NCBI GenBank assembly: GCA_963920765.1
Contig: OY987247.1
Location: forward strand, 4,588,001 to 4,652,000
Reading direction: 5' to 3'
Length of the DNA: 64,000 bases
From: Ulota crispa
Taxonomy: Eukaryota; Streptophyta; Bryopsida; Orthotrichales; Orthotrichaceae
Numbering within the stretch: the first letter of the stretch is position 1; each line of letters begins with the position of its first letter. The position numbers were made by a program, and so were the translations under genes. The notes below the pieces were generated by a model that ran no database searches, had not been told where the DNA came from, and saw only the letters and a list, made by a program, of their open reading frames with translations. Shown piece by piece: positions 11,782-23,949 of this stretch.

Positions 11782-12898
11782 ATTTGTATACTTCTAATAT
11801 CTCTATATTCAATCATGTTGGTTTCAATGTAGAAATTACTATTAAATTTATTTTATTCTTTGAAGACTTTTGTCATTAAATGTCAAACTCATTATAATTA
11901 GTAAGTATTAGAGTTTTAGTTGCAACTTTTATTACATGATGTTCATAATGCTGTTGTTCAAAAACGTATTATTTTAAAAGCAACTTCCAAACTCAAATTT
12001 TGAAAAATACAATGACACAAGAATGCATCTTTTAATGAGACACCAACTCCTAATTTGCATATGATGTATTTGAAATAAAGTGAAAATTACTGTTAAATTT
12101 TTTTTTGTTCTATTACCAAATCAACACAACAATTTTTTAGGAAACTGACCCAAATCAACTTGTTCAATGTTAAAACAAGAAATTGCTCTTGATGTGTGTG
12201 ACTAAAAAAGATTTCAATCATATTTTACATTTTTTTTGCACTATTTATCTCTTGGAATTGTATTACTCTATAATAATTTAATTAGTTGAAGTAGCTAAAG
12301 CATCATAGGACATTGGCAACTAAAAGATCGATAAGTTAGGCCACTAGTGAGTGCACAAGAGACATAGTGGTCATTTCATAATTTGTAATGACATTTAGGT
12401 AATATTAAATGCAATTTGGTGGATGAAGTGTAGACAATTGAGTTTTCAATTACTTAGCATTTCACTTTTATGGTTGAATGACAAGCTGCACTCTCAGTTT
12501 CTATTCTCAATATGGTATCAAAGCAAAGTTAACAAGTTTTTGAAGAGTATTTATTTTATTGTGTATTAAAACTAAGCATTGTTATGATCTTTTTTATTAA
12601 AATATGAAACCTGTGATCTTCCTCAACTCTCAAAGTATTTGATTGCATTTTGTTGCAACTCATGTTTTGGATTCATTGCTTGTATTGCAATGATGACTAC
12701 CCTATCTAGTGGACCTCACTACTTGAATATGTTTGGTGGTGAGAAACTGAGAACTTTCATGCATAGAGAGTTTAGACGTCCTTTATTTTGACAGGAGAAG
12801 ATTGTTGGAAGTTGGTTATTCGGAAGAATTAAAAGCAACTATGTGGGATTCCACAGTGACTTTAGAAAGAACTATTCAAGGAGAGGTGAGTGGAGAAA
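11782..12898. other. Intergenic, no gene seen
   Basis: AT-rich sequence without a convincing reading frame, repeat border or RNA gene. Confidence 0.4.
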
Positions 12899-12900
12899 TA

Positions 12901-13302
12901 AGGTAGTCGGCTCGAAAACCGATCATATAAGGGCTCGGTCCCATTTTTCAGGGGTTTCCGTGGATGGGAGGATTTTGAATTTATTTTTCAAGAAAAAGAA
13001 AGAGAATGATGCGGAATGTAACACAAGTTGTTTCATATTTTTTGAAGTATTTTTGAGTTATTTATGAGTTTTCAAAGTGCATGTGTTGTAGGTCTCTATT
13101 TATGACCCTAGACCGTTCAAGATCCGTTCACTTGTAAGTTGTGAAGAGATTTGGGAAAGCAAGGAGAATGATAGGCTCTTGCAATTAAAAACAATTTTTC
13201 TTTCATGCATTCAATGATTGTAAGAGGACGTTTTAAGAACCACCTCATGTCCATTTCAATAGAGCAGTCCAAAATGACTGAAAGGTTTAGAACCGACTAC
13301 CT
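12901..13302. mobile_element. TA-flanked MITE, AGGTAGTC subfamily (402 bp)
   Basis: The termini AGGTAGTCGGCTCGAAAACC and (reversed) AGGTAGTCGGTTCTAAACC are flanked by TA at 12899-12900 and 13303-13304. The interior matches the copy at 49806-50215 in the same orientation. Non-coding. Confidence 0.75.
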
Positions 13303-13370
13303 TAGTAGACACTGATGATAGCAAAATGGGTGGAACTTGATATGCTTGCTCTTTTTGCAGTATCTTTTAA

Positions 13371-14473
13371 CCTCTACAGGACCAAGCAAAGTTTTCACCA
13401 AAAATTGTCATTTTTAGAGCATCAACCAAATTTGAAAACAAAAACACTTTTATGCATATGTGACCGTAGGATCTTGTAGAAGAATATTTTTAGAAGATGT
13501 GGAAAAAAAATTCAGAGTTTTCCACCTCGTGGATTGGAAAATAGAATGGTTTGAAAACTCAAAAACGTCTTGTGAAAAACCAGGCAGCTACCCTTCAAAA
13601 GGTGAATTCCTAAGAAAAAAGGACGCGTGGGTGGTACTTCTCTAAATTCCTTATTCCACCTAAGTAAATTACATGTCAAAAAAGTTTCAAATCATTTGGA
13701 ATTGTATAACATATGGAAAAAAAATTAGTAAGTAAAAAGAAGTAGAGAATAACTCAAAACACTAAATTGTTGAGAATTTAATTATGGAAACAAAAAATGC
13801 CAATCCCAACAATCCAAATGCTACAATAAACAATCTACATCCTTTGGTTTTGTTTTTTTTCCAAAATGTTGAAACTTGAGTAATATAAAGGACTTCAAAG
13901 TTTAATTTAGAGTAGAGAATCTATAACCACCCGCAAACAATAATTCTTCAAAACTTTCATCTCATTGATCAAAACGGAATGATTCAAAGCTTCCTACATT
14001 CAAATAGATCTCTTAAACCAATTTCAAATTTTTATTTTTGAGAAAAGTGGTTTTTAAAAATCTGCCCAGGCTGCCCGACAAACGTAAAAAACAACATACT
14101 AGGCCATAACTTTCTACTCATGAGTCCAAATGTCATGAAATTTAGTGTATATGAAAAATAAACCTCGCCATAACATTCTTAACCTTCATTGGGGGTCCCT
14201 TTTGCTCCCCAAATATGAGGAACCCTAGTGAATGCCCATTCGCTAACTCTGGCTGAGGACCAATCAGATTTGAGGATTTATAACCAAAGGCTCCCTGGGT
14301 ATATAGAGAGGAACATCCCTCCACGACTGGGGGAGAATAAAATCTGGTGAACAATGTTATGGCTCTCACATTTCATTAAAATTTGAACCTAAAATATGAA
14401 AAGCTCCAATCACAGGTACCCACCCAAAATCGCGATGTTGCTATAGAAAAGGGGGGGTCTCGTCCTTGAGGGG
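13371..14473. mobile_element. TTAA-type MITE, subfamily B (1.1 kb)
   Basis: TTAA flanks are at 13367-13370 and 14474-14477. The left end is CCTCTACAGGACCAAGC and the right end is GTCCTTGAGGGG. The interior is shared in reverse with 19343-20244 and 55451-56527, and in part with 30300-31220 and 31618-32375. Confidence 0.75.
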
Positions 14474-14477
14474 TTAA

Positions 14478-16471
14478 TCTCAAAGATGAGCCACTTCTGT
14501 AATAGCCAATAGTAAAATTTCAAAAGAAGCATGGTATGAGTTTAAAAAAAATTATACTGTGAATGACAAAAATATCAAGAGAGTTTTGCATATAAAAAAA
14601 TTGTCCTATGAATTATTTGTAAAAGACAAAGCGGAAAAACCTATTGCCAATGGATCACTTGGTTGGAATCAAAGTCGTATTTTATGGAAATGAAACCAAT
14701 GGTCAATTTAGTAGTTTACTTAGTTCTTGGCAAAGCTTTACTAAAGTCAATGGTAAGGTAGCTACACTCATAATCATCATTGTATCCATAACCATCACCT
14801 CTAAAATGTTGGAGATTCTGTGGAAGTAAATAGATGTAATTATAAGGATGTACAACATGTGAACATGAAACACTAGTGTTGGTTATGGATGTAATGGCAA
14901 TTTGCTCTTTAAAAATTCACAACTTATTCTCACATTATCCAAATAATATATCCAAATGTACAAACTCATTATTTTTCTGTTGCTAATAAAATCCTATAAA
15001 TTGTTAGACGTTTATCAATAATCATCATGTTCAAAACCTTTAGTTTGACGGTTATGGGTGTGGCTACCTTAATGCATAAAACTTTCCAGTGTGAATGTTG
15101 ATTGGAAAGGTTTTTCAAGGAAAACAAAAAATTAAAGTTGCCCGTGATGGAGGTCAAGCTAATAATGATATTTTGGACACCCCAAAAGCACTGGTGGTCA
15201 ATAAAGAAACATATACAAAATTAGGACGATGTAAAGATAAATGATCTTTTTTTTGTGGCAAAGTTGGTTTAAAATTATTTGATTACAAAATTACAAAAAG
15301 CCAACTTTGAGGAAGAGAACAAATCTAGTGATGATCTTTGAAATGAAAAAAGTTAGGTAAATAAAGACAAATCTTGAGAAAGAAACAAAATAAGTCATTC
15401 AAGAAAATAAGATGTAAAATCCCTACCTTGTTGACTATCGCACATATGTTGTAAAAGAGGATAATGCATATTAATACTTGGATTCTAAAGAAAAAACACG
15501 TTATTCATTAAATTGGGTAAAAGCTTACATATTGGGATTTTTGAATTTATATTTTTTAAGGATTTTTAGGTGATTTAGAGTGAATATTACAATGATTTTT
15601 TCAAGACCTTACATCAATGATGAAATACCTTATAGTAATATCAAAAAAATTCACTTCAAATCACCAAAATATCCTCACAAATGCAAATTTTAGTATTCTC
15701 AAAATACATTTTAGTATTCCCAAAATACATTTTGGGAAAGTACTTTTTCCCAATTTAATCAATAATCTGTTTTAACCTCCTTGCATTGTAGGGTGATTTA
15801 GAATAAGCTAGATTCTATGTTTGCTTTTGAAATTCTTCATGAGTGACCCTAACATCACAAACTTATGAATGGTTAAAACCTCATTTTTGTGTAGAGCAAA
15901 AATTTACTCCAAGAGGGCTCAAATTCTGTTGACCTTGTTTTGCAAGAATGAAAAAAATTTGTTTTTCTCACTTCAAACTTTATAATTTTACAATCCTCAC
16001 GGTCAACCAGGCTGAATTCTTTTTGACACACAATGATTTATTTGTTTAACACACTTTTGTACACTTAAAATTCAAAAAAAAAGAAGTTTCAATTTTAAGC
16101 AAAGTTGCCAATTTCTCATATTTTTTCTCAAAAATACCCTTAGTCCTTTAGGGGTTAAGTGCATTCTCATGTTTAAGTCACTCAATACAAGGGTTGAGCT
16201 CAAGTAACTAGAGGCACAAACATGAAATTGCATGTGCCTGAGGCCCTTAGTTTGAGTAAACATAGCTTGAAGAAAATATTGCCATGTATACTTTATATTG
16301 GCAAAGGTGGCATTATGCTATGTGAATGCTTGGCAGTTTTTGTCATTAAGTTCACAAGTATAAGGGCAACCAAATATGCAAATGATTTTGATCAAACAAT
16401 GTTTACATTATACACAAAGGATTCCATGTTTTTTAATTGGAGATTGTTTATACAAATTTTGTGGAATTTAA
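14478..16471. other. Intergenic with one TTAA-MITE end
   Basis: A right terminus CCTTTAGGGG followed by TTAA lies at 16145-16158. A candidate left end (TTAA then CCTCC, 15772-15780) would give a 379-bp element, but its terminus matches poorly. Otherwise no gene or repeat border is recognised. Confidence 0.35.
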
Positions 16472-17230
16472 CCCTTGAACGCCCTAGAGGACCAACAGTG
16501 TCTTCACATGATTTCAGAGGCTTGTTTGAGGCATTGGGTCTAATTTTTTGATCTTAACATAGACTACAAATATGCATGCATTCAAGTTGTTAATATAAGT
16601 GGAGTAATGCTGAGACAAGTCAAGTGTCACACAAGTGTCTCAAGAGCCTTAATTGGGTGAAACACCATACGGAGTGTGGTGGCAAGCAACATCTTAAAAG
16701 CCACAATTGTTCAATACCTCTTGCAAGCTTTCTTGCGTGTGCTTTGTGATAGTGGAAAATTTGTCGACAAGGGTTCAAGCATGTTATAGACCCTTGTTGT
16801 GACAACCCTCAAATTTTGTGCCCGTAGTTGTTTTTTGTGCAACACTTTGAAGCCCTAAAACTTAACATAAAATGAAGTATAATTTTCAATAATTTGTAAG
16901 GGTGTGCATTCACATCTAATGCTGCTATTCACCAAAATCTAGATGAATGAGGGGCTTCTAAAATTTTGTAAAAATTAATAAATAGCAACTACAAGCTAAA
17001 TATTTATATTTTGTCATTATATGTTGTTTGATCATATATTATAATATCTCATATCCCACTATCAGTTGTTCCTAAAATTTGCAAGCCATCTTCTAAGCAG
17101 GTGTTCCACTACTTTCAATGATCATTTTTTATGGATCATCTCATTGATTGAGATACAATGCATCAAAATTGTAGGTCTCCCAAAACTTTGATTTTGGTGA
17201 AAATGGCTTGGGGCCTTGGGCTCTTAGAGG
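16472..17230. mobile_element. TTAA-type MITE, subfamily D
   Basis: The left flank is TTAA (16468-16471) and the right flank is TTAT, one change away. The ends are CCCTTGAACGCCC and GGGCTCTTAGAGG. The interior, with GTGGAGTAATG and TTTTGTAAAA segments, matches 33679-34634 and 56666-57651. About 759 bp. It supplies the uninterrupted version of the sites where those two copies carry hairpin insertions. Confidence 0.65.
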
Positions 17231-18812
17231 TTATCCTATCAACCACATCAACTAACAGGCTTTGTTCTTAATAATTCCATCAAGTCATTTTTTTATTTCC
17301 TTTTTTATCGTTCAAGCTACACCCACCCTAGAATGCACATAGGTGAGGAAAAAAATGTATAGAATCATCCATGTGCACGCATTCATCCATATGATTTGCT
17401 TATATATATTAACTTTCATCCAAAAATTAACTCACTTAGTAATGTTAATGTTACTTTGATAGATATTTGGCGATTTCATCCATTTTTCTAACCGTTCCTT
17501 CTCATACATATTAAGGTAGCGAGTGTCAAGTTGAGGAAAGATAGAGGTACAAATTGGCCTTAAAAATTTTCCCTGAATTCCATTTTAGAGTGCCCGCAAC
17601 CCAAGGCCTCTCCCTACTCCCTAGTCCTCACTCATCAATGATTAAGCTAAACTGACGTCTGACGAACCCCCACAGGCCCTCACCTGCCGCCACGTACCCC
17701 TCAAAAGGCCTCTTAAGTTCCCTAGTTTATTACTCACCTGACCTCTTTAATCTGACTACATAGATCCCCAAAATTATGCCAGAGTTGGAGTATGTGACAA
17801 GTATGCAAGATATCCCCAATTATTACTCATTCGCTTAGATTAGAGGAAAACAATAACAACCAAAATATTCCAATTTTGAATGAAAAATAGATGAAATTGC
17901 CAAAAAAAATTAAGTGCCTTCAACTTTGATGAACGGATGAATGTGGACACCTAGATGATTACGTTCATTTTCCCCCTTGCATGCATGCATTCTAGATTAC
18001 TTGAAAAACCCAAAAAAGACTCCATGTTTGTAATCTTCATTTGTTACAACAAAGGATAGATGTCCTTCATTGTGTTTAAACATTGTTTTTGCAAACACGT
18101 TATTTCTGAAAATGCGACATTTTTGTAGCATCAATCAAGTTGAACAATACGTATAGTTGTAAATGGTCCAAATCAAGCAATTCAAACCCACACAAGCACA
18201 TTCTAATCAACACAACTTTGTTCAAGTTCAAATCAAGACACCCAAACTACCAAAATGATTTTAGACTTGGGTTCCAATTTCTTATAGTGTATGAAGACAA
18301 TGACTTTAATTAATCACATCCAAATCTTTTTCATTGTTCACGTAAAGTGGATACTTCAAAATTAACATGTTTATGCAATAACTTTAAGTGTCATAAAATT
18401 CATGACATTCACTTTCTTGAACTTTGCAAAAACATCAATTGTGACATTTCGCAAATTCTATGGTGTTACTTCAAGATCAATACCCAAGTTCACCCATCTA
18501 CTAAATATTATTAAATAACAAGGAAGAATACTCCAACGTTGTTTTAAAGGTGGTCGCATGTAACAAATTTAAGTAGAACACAAATTTCATCGACCTCTTG
18601 AAAAATTAAGATAACAGAGTTTGTTAGCCTTTTTACCCACTTGAATGAAGAGCCATGTAGCATGTCTCCCCTCCTCAGGAGAAACAATACTTTTAGAGAC
18701 ATGAAAAAAAAGCATGGGTATTAATAATTAGAGTTAAGGGGCGGAAAATACTAAAAACACCCTATACATTGAATTGAGAATTTTGTAACATTTTGGGTTT
18801 AAGGTGACCAAC
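17231..18812. other. Intergenic, no gene seen
   Basis: Moderately AT-rich sequence with no recognised repeat border, RNA gene or convincing coding frame. Confidence 0.4.
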
Positions 18813-18816
18813 TTAA

Positions 18817-19040
18817 CCCTTGAATGGCCTGAAAATCCTTTGCGGCCGTATGTACGGCAATATGTATAGACGTGTTTGAGCTATTCTGAGGGCTTTCCAA
18901 AAAAAATTATACACCCACCATCATACAACCTTTCAATATGTATGGTTGTAACACTTAATTTCTAGCTGATTCAAACTTCTGGACATTGGTTGCGATCGTG
19001 TTTGGTACCACATCTCCAGAGCCCAAGGGCCCTTCAGGGG
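18817..19040. mobile_element. Short TTAA-type MITE (224 bp)
   Basis: TTAA flanks are at 18813-18816 and 19041-19044. The ends are CCCTTGAATGGCC and GGGCCCTTCAGGGG. It belongs to a short size class together with 43088-43326 and 53962-54195. Confidence 0.65.
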
Positions 19041-19191
19041 TTAAACTGACCATTAGGGTACAACTTGGGAATTTAGTTTTCCCAATTTAATGAATATGGT
19101 GTTTAAAAGACTCTTCAATTACTTGACACAAGACTTATTTCTACACACTCCAAATCAAAAGTATTTCTTACTAGAACTCTCAAACAATCTA

Positions 19192-19329
19192 CCGTAGGTA
19201 TACCCATTCTCAATCATGTTCCTAATTCCATCACTAAGTACCCAAGTTAGTCATTTCAATTCTAAAATGACCACCATGGATACGTAGGGACGGAATTGGG
19301 TACATGATTGGGAATGGGTATACTTACCT
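19192..19329. mobile_element. 138-bp TA-flanked hairpin MITE
   Basis: The arms contain GTATACCCATTC and its complement, and TA lies at 19190-19191 and 19330-19331. The terminal sequence (TAAGGTAAGTATACCC on the right, reversed) resembles the hairpin at 33813-34031, so the two are likely related. Confidence 0.6.
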
Positions 19330-19342
19330 TACCAAATTTTAA

Positions 19343-20244
19343 CCCCTAAAGGACTAGACCCCCTTTTTTAGCAACATAGCAATTTTGGGCACGTACCTAT
19401 AATTAGAGCTTTCATATTTTAGGCTGAAATTTTAATGGAATGTGAGCGAGGTTTATCTTTCATATGCACTAAGTTTTATGAAATTTGGAATTATATGAGT
19501 AGAGAGTTATGACCTAATATGTTGTTTTTTCACTCAGAGGGCCACCTGGGCAAATTTCTAAACATTGCTTTTTTCAAAAACAAAAATTCTAAATTGGTTT
19601 AGGAGATTTATGCAAATGTAGGAAGCTTTGAATCATTCTGTTTTGATCAACAAAATGAAATTTATGAGGATTTTTAGTTTGCGGACAATTATGGATTCTC
19701 TACTCTAAATTAAACTTTGAAGTCCTTTATTTTACTCAATTTTCATTATTTTGAAAAAAAAAACCAAAGGATGTAGATTGTTTCTTACAGCATTATGACC
19801 ATTGGAATTGACATTTTTCATTTCCATAATTAAATACTTAATGATTTTGTGTTTTGAATCATTCTCTACTTTTTATTTATTAAATTTTTCCATATGTTAT
19901 ACAATTCCAAATGATTTGAAACTTTTTTGACATGTATTTCACTTAGCTAGAATAAGAATTAAGAGAAGCACCACCCATGTGACCTTTTTTCCTTAGGAAA
20001 TTCACCTTTTGAAGGATAGCTGCCCGATTTTTCACAAGATGTTTTGAGTTTTCAAACCATTCTAACTTCCAATCAACGCAATGGAAAACTCTGAAATTTT
20101 TTCCACATCTTCTGAAACTATTCTTGTACAAAGATCTTATGGTCAAATATGCATAAAATGTTTTTGTTTTTAAATTTGGTTGATGCTCTAACAATGACAG
20201 TTTTGGAGAGTTTTTGATGAAAACTTTGCTTGGTACTTTAGGGG
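19343..20244. mobile_element. TTAA-type MITE, subfamily B, reverse orientation
   Basis: TTAA flanks are at 19339-19342 and 20245-20248. The ends are CCCCTAAAGGACTAG and CTTTAGGGG. The interior corresponds to 13371-14473 read on the other strand. About 902 bp. Confidence 0.75.
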
Positions 20245-20248
20245 TTAA

Positions 20249-21188
20249 GTAACGCCCTCAAACAACAAACTGAACAGAAATTACTAGAAACAACAAACAT
20301 TTTGGTTCTCTAAACTACAAAACCAAAGTGGGAAAATGGCAGATCTTTTACACGTCATCAGATATTCCCATTAAAGCAGACTTACAAAAGTCTGTTCATA
20401 TAATTAATCCGCCGCATTCATTAAACAAGCAACAACCCTTTCAACATCGTACATGAACCATCATTTACCCCAATTTAAACTCAAATTCTTCGATGTATTA
20501 ATCTTAATTACTAATCAGTCCTACCCCTACGTCACATTAAATATCTATGCACTAAACAGTACAGAAATGAAAACAAATAACAAATAATAATTGTTAATAA
20601 GTATTATTACTGTCTACTAATACGTCCACCGCAACGTCACATTAGGGAGTAAACAAACATTAATGTTCCTGGCAGTACATAAAAATAAATAGCTCCCCAC
20701 CAGCAAGTGTTAATGAGCTTGTACCTCACAATTTCATTTGACACAAACGTTTTTTCAATTACAGGTACCGGCAGTTGCGGAGAAATAAATTCATAAGAGA
20801 GAGCGTACGCCTGGGGATTGGGTAAATGCCCCTAGTGACTTGTCATTCACAAAAACAAAAGGGCAGGACACATTAATGAGTGGTGCTGTCAGAGCTGTAA
20901 AAAGTCTGCAAGCAAAAGATCCGAAGCGATTCGGTAGTCCTGACAACAAAACAACAAAAGCAACAACAACAACAAAAAAAACAACAACAATAACAAACAC
21001 AAATCTCTTCCCCTCCCGAAAAAATAGAACTTTACAGATAAGAACCAAAATTTAATGAACCTGGGAAGGAAAAAAAGGTTTACAAACGAAGATTATAAAG
21101 GAAAAAAAATGTGCTGTTCCTTCTTATAGTCTGCAGGCTCTTCCCAAAAAAAAAAAGTCATTCAACTTTAAGCCTGCAATAGTAGTAT
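20249..21188. other. 3' flank of the PHD-SAP30 gene
   Basis: Less AT-rich than the desert. Contains a CAA/AAC-rich simple tract at about 20945-20998. No protein gene recognised. It may contain the polyadenylation region of the minus-strand gene. Confidence 0.4.
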
Positions 21189-21401
21189 TTAGTCGGTTGA
21201 ATCCTGTTCCCCGTCACCTAAATCCTGGTCCCCATCATCTAAACCCTGTTCCCGAGCATCTAAATCCTGTTTCCCATCATCATCGCTCCCCCCCTCCCTG
21301 TAACAAAAAGGGAAAAAAAGAAGAAAAAGAAAAAGGTAAGAAAAAAAAAATAACAGTGGGTACTTGTACCTCAATCCCTGCAAAGTGGGTTCGGTAGCCA
21401 T
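21189..21401 (-). CDS. Possible two-exon acidic mini-protein (46 aa)
   Basis: Read on the minus strand, an ATG at 21401 begins MATEPTLQGL. A GTACAAG donor follows at 21369, and after a 72-bp pyrimidine-rich intron a TTGTTACAG acceptor opens exon 21297-21189. The split codon is consistent and the frame runs to TAA at 21189-21191. The second exon encodes an Asp/Gly/Gln-rich repeated tail (LDDGDQDLGDGEQD). An in-frame stop lies just upstream of the ATG. It starts 138 bp past the stop of the PHD-SAP30 gene on the same strand, so it could instead be spliced 3' UTR or an alternative terminal exon. The function is unknown, and the repeat could be a chance translation of a simple repeat. Confidence 0.35.
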   Translation of the reverse strand: MATEPTLQGLRYKYPLLFFFSYLFLFLLFFPFCYREGGSDDDGKQDLDAREQGLDDGDQDLGDGEQDSTD

Positions 21402-21538
21402 TATATATTACATCTACCTACAAACGGAGTGGTGGTAGCTGGTAAATAGGTAAAAAGCGCAGAGAGAAGTTCGTGCTCAGGTACAAGAAAATCGAGCAAG
21501 AATTTTTTTAAAAGAGTCCAATAGTTTTTTCGGTTTGT

Positions 21539-22203
21539 TCACTTGGCCACTGGATTTGCAACTTGGTGTTGTGCCATGGTTGAAGTTGCGAACGATTGTT
21601 GTTTCTTCAGAAAAAATGCGAAGGAAAGTAATGTTTCATTCTCCTCCACCACCTGAGAAAAAATCAAAAATGTAGTGTGAGAAAAATTTTGCAGTAAAAG
21701 AGAAGAATTTTCTTTTGCAAAGTACTTGACAAAAAAACTGGTCAGGAGTGTGAGAAACGGGGTGGTATGCAAGCCCCCACCTGAGCTGCAAAATGCTGTG
21801 CAACTGCTGGAACAAGCTCCTCCTAAAACAAAAAGCCAAAGCAGAAAACTAAAAGTCAGAAACAAAAAAAGCAGTGTTAATTCGAAAGCTCCAACACATA
21901 ACCCAAATCCAAAATGTCACACTTAACTTATAGCCAAGTTATGAAAACCTCCAAAACTTCATATTGTTGTACAAAAGTAGAAAATACGGAAAGTGGTGGA
22001 GTTTGAATATAATTAGGCGCTTGAAATAGGAGTTTGTGTTAATCATCTATATATACATACCTTGCAGCTGCTTGCCACTTCCCTTAAATTGTACACACGT
22101 CGGTACTTCTTCAATGAAGAAGTCTGTCCATCCAAAACAAAAAAAGTAAGGTATAAATTGTGAGTGTTGAGATATAATAAGGATTGAAAAAGACAATACA
22201 GAA

Positions 22204-22287
<84 letters not shown>

Positions 22288-23949
22288 TAATAAGAACAAG
22301 TTTGATGGACAAAAAACCTCAAGTTTCGAAAGATCGACTTGGAGAGGTCGTCTTGTGCTTCTCAACGAAAGTGGCATCTTTGGCTTTTGTTCCATTTCCT
22401 GCAAGACATATTTACAAGCCAAGTTCAGCCCCCCAAATCTACACAATGGTCCAAAATCTACACAATTGGTCACAAATCTTCTTAATGTTCACAGATCTAC
22501 AAAATGAGATTATAAATCTTCAGAATGCCCAAAGAGCCGCCCTCACCGAGGAACTGTTGTCAACATAAGCCTGGCCGGATGCAGCAACAGACTGCTGCTG
22601 CTGCTGCTGCTCTTGACGACCACAACGAGGCTTTTTCTCTCCAAATTCTTGTGCATTCTGAACATGACAAAACACAGCAAAAAAAAGGTCAGAAAATAGC
22701 AAAGGAAAATGTTCACGGCTCGTAGATTTCACGTTTCTATAGAAAGGAAGCAAAACATAATATCTTTGGATTTTACAACATAAGAATGAAGATTTCGTCA
22801 TGCAAGAGGAGAAGAGGGAGGGTGGGGAGGGGAGGGACAGACAGGCACCTCTCTGCAGCTGGGACAGAGGTAATACGCCGTAGAGTCCACTTGATTTCCT
22901 CCGTTGATTTCGCACTCCACATGTACCCAGCGACGACATGTCCGGTTGTCACACCCTACCCACTGCCACCAACGTACACCCAAACCCCAAGAGCGTGAAC
23001 TCTAATGCAAAAAGGACTTGTGTACAACTGCTCACCCCCTCGGCTGACTCAGCAATACACACACCACTAATGGCAAGCAATACATTGCAAAAACAAAAAT
23101 CAAACAACATAACCAAACCAAAAAAATCAAAAATTCATCAAAGAGAGATAAATTACTGAACATTTATCTGAGAGAGAAACCAAACATTCATGGGTTACCT
23201 CTTTTCCGTCGAAGCTGTCAGGATCCTTTTCTCGGTAGATTTGTACACAGAATGGGCAATACTTCCCCTGGCAGTTTCCAATGGCACAGATCCCACACCG
23301 CCTTTCAATAATTCAAAACTGTTAATGTTATTTTTGTTATCCCACATGCATGAATGGATAAATATGAAAACATGAAACCAAAACAAAAAAGTCTAGGCCT
23401 TGGATGCAACAATTGTTGGGAATGCATTAACACCTGATCGAAGTTGATCTTGCAAGCATTGCACAAGGTGACGTGCTTGGGGTCCTTCTGACTTCCATAA
23501 TTCCGTACATGCCACCGACACGTCCTGCAGTTATTTTAAAAATCACACACACCCCCTTTTTGATGTCATGGGCCCCTCCGCCATTCCCAAGAAATCGACC
23601 TTTGCCAAATTCGAATTCGTACAGAAAGAGAGATAGAAAATACACAAACACAAATAGAGAGAGAGAGAGGGTGAGGGTGAGAGAGGGTTGTATAGTAGTA
23701 GATCAATACCGTATTTCTGAAAAAATATACGTAAAGAAAAGCTAGAGAGGCTACATTTTTCGAGCCTGGAGGGTTGGTAATTTCAAACATGCAGGCGTCA
23801 AAGAGGCCTTGGAAAGAGGGAACAAAGCCAAAGAGCGGAGAGGACGAGGAAGCGAGGACTGATGAGGGACGAGGTAGGGTGACTTACGGTCCATCCCCGG
23901 GCGACGTGCGCTTGCAATGGGGATTCGAACAAAGCTGCCTGGAAAACAT
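21539..23949 (-). CDS. PHD-finger protein with C-terminal SAP30-type Sin3-binding domain
   Basis: Likely nuclear chromatin protein linking a histone-reading finger to a Sin3 histone-deacetylase complex. Nine exons join in one frame to 260 aa: 23949-23888, 23524-23432, 23301-23199, 22962-22849, 22657-22547, 22398-22318, 22123-22061, 21822-21781, 21652-21539. Residues 1-62 hold an N-terminal Cys cluster (C7, C12, C23, C42, C45, C54, C57, C62). Residues 67-122 form a C4HC3 PHD finger (C67/C70, C90/C95, H100/C103, C119/C122, with WVGCD and RRWVHVEC motifs). A six-Gln run follows at about 141-146. Residues 182-240 match the SAP30 Sin3-binding domain (VDLSKLE, LKKYRRVYNL, EELVPAVAQHF, ETLLSFAFFLKK). 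The start is the first Met after an in-frame stop. The exon 2 donor is the least certain: the frame requires GT|GTTAAT rather than the adjacent CAG|GTGTTA. SAP30 proteins normally bind the PAH3 region of Sin3. Known Arabidopsis SAP30-related proteins (AFR1/AFR2), as I recall, lack the PHD finger. Confidence 0.85.
22207..22282. repeat. (TA)n microsatellite in intron 6 of the PHD-SAP30 gene
   Basis: About 76 bp of pure TA lie between exon 6 (ends 22318) and exon 7 (starts 22123). This is a likely polymorphic site within a transcribed intron. Confidence 0.9.

Noticed and set aside
16222..16551. 109-codon plus-strand frame
   Set aside because: Its end crosses the left border of a TTAA MITE (16472), and no family resemblance is seen.
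22043..22507. Several overlapping Tyr-Ile repeat frames on both strands
   Set aside because: They are translations of the (TA)n run in intron 6 and its flanks. The real exons there are 22398-22318 and 22123-22061.
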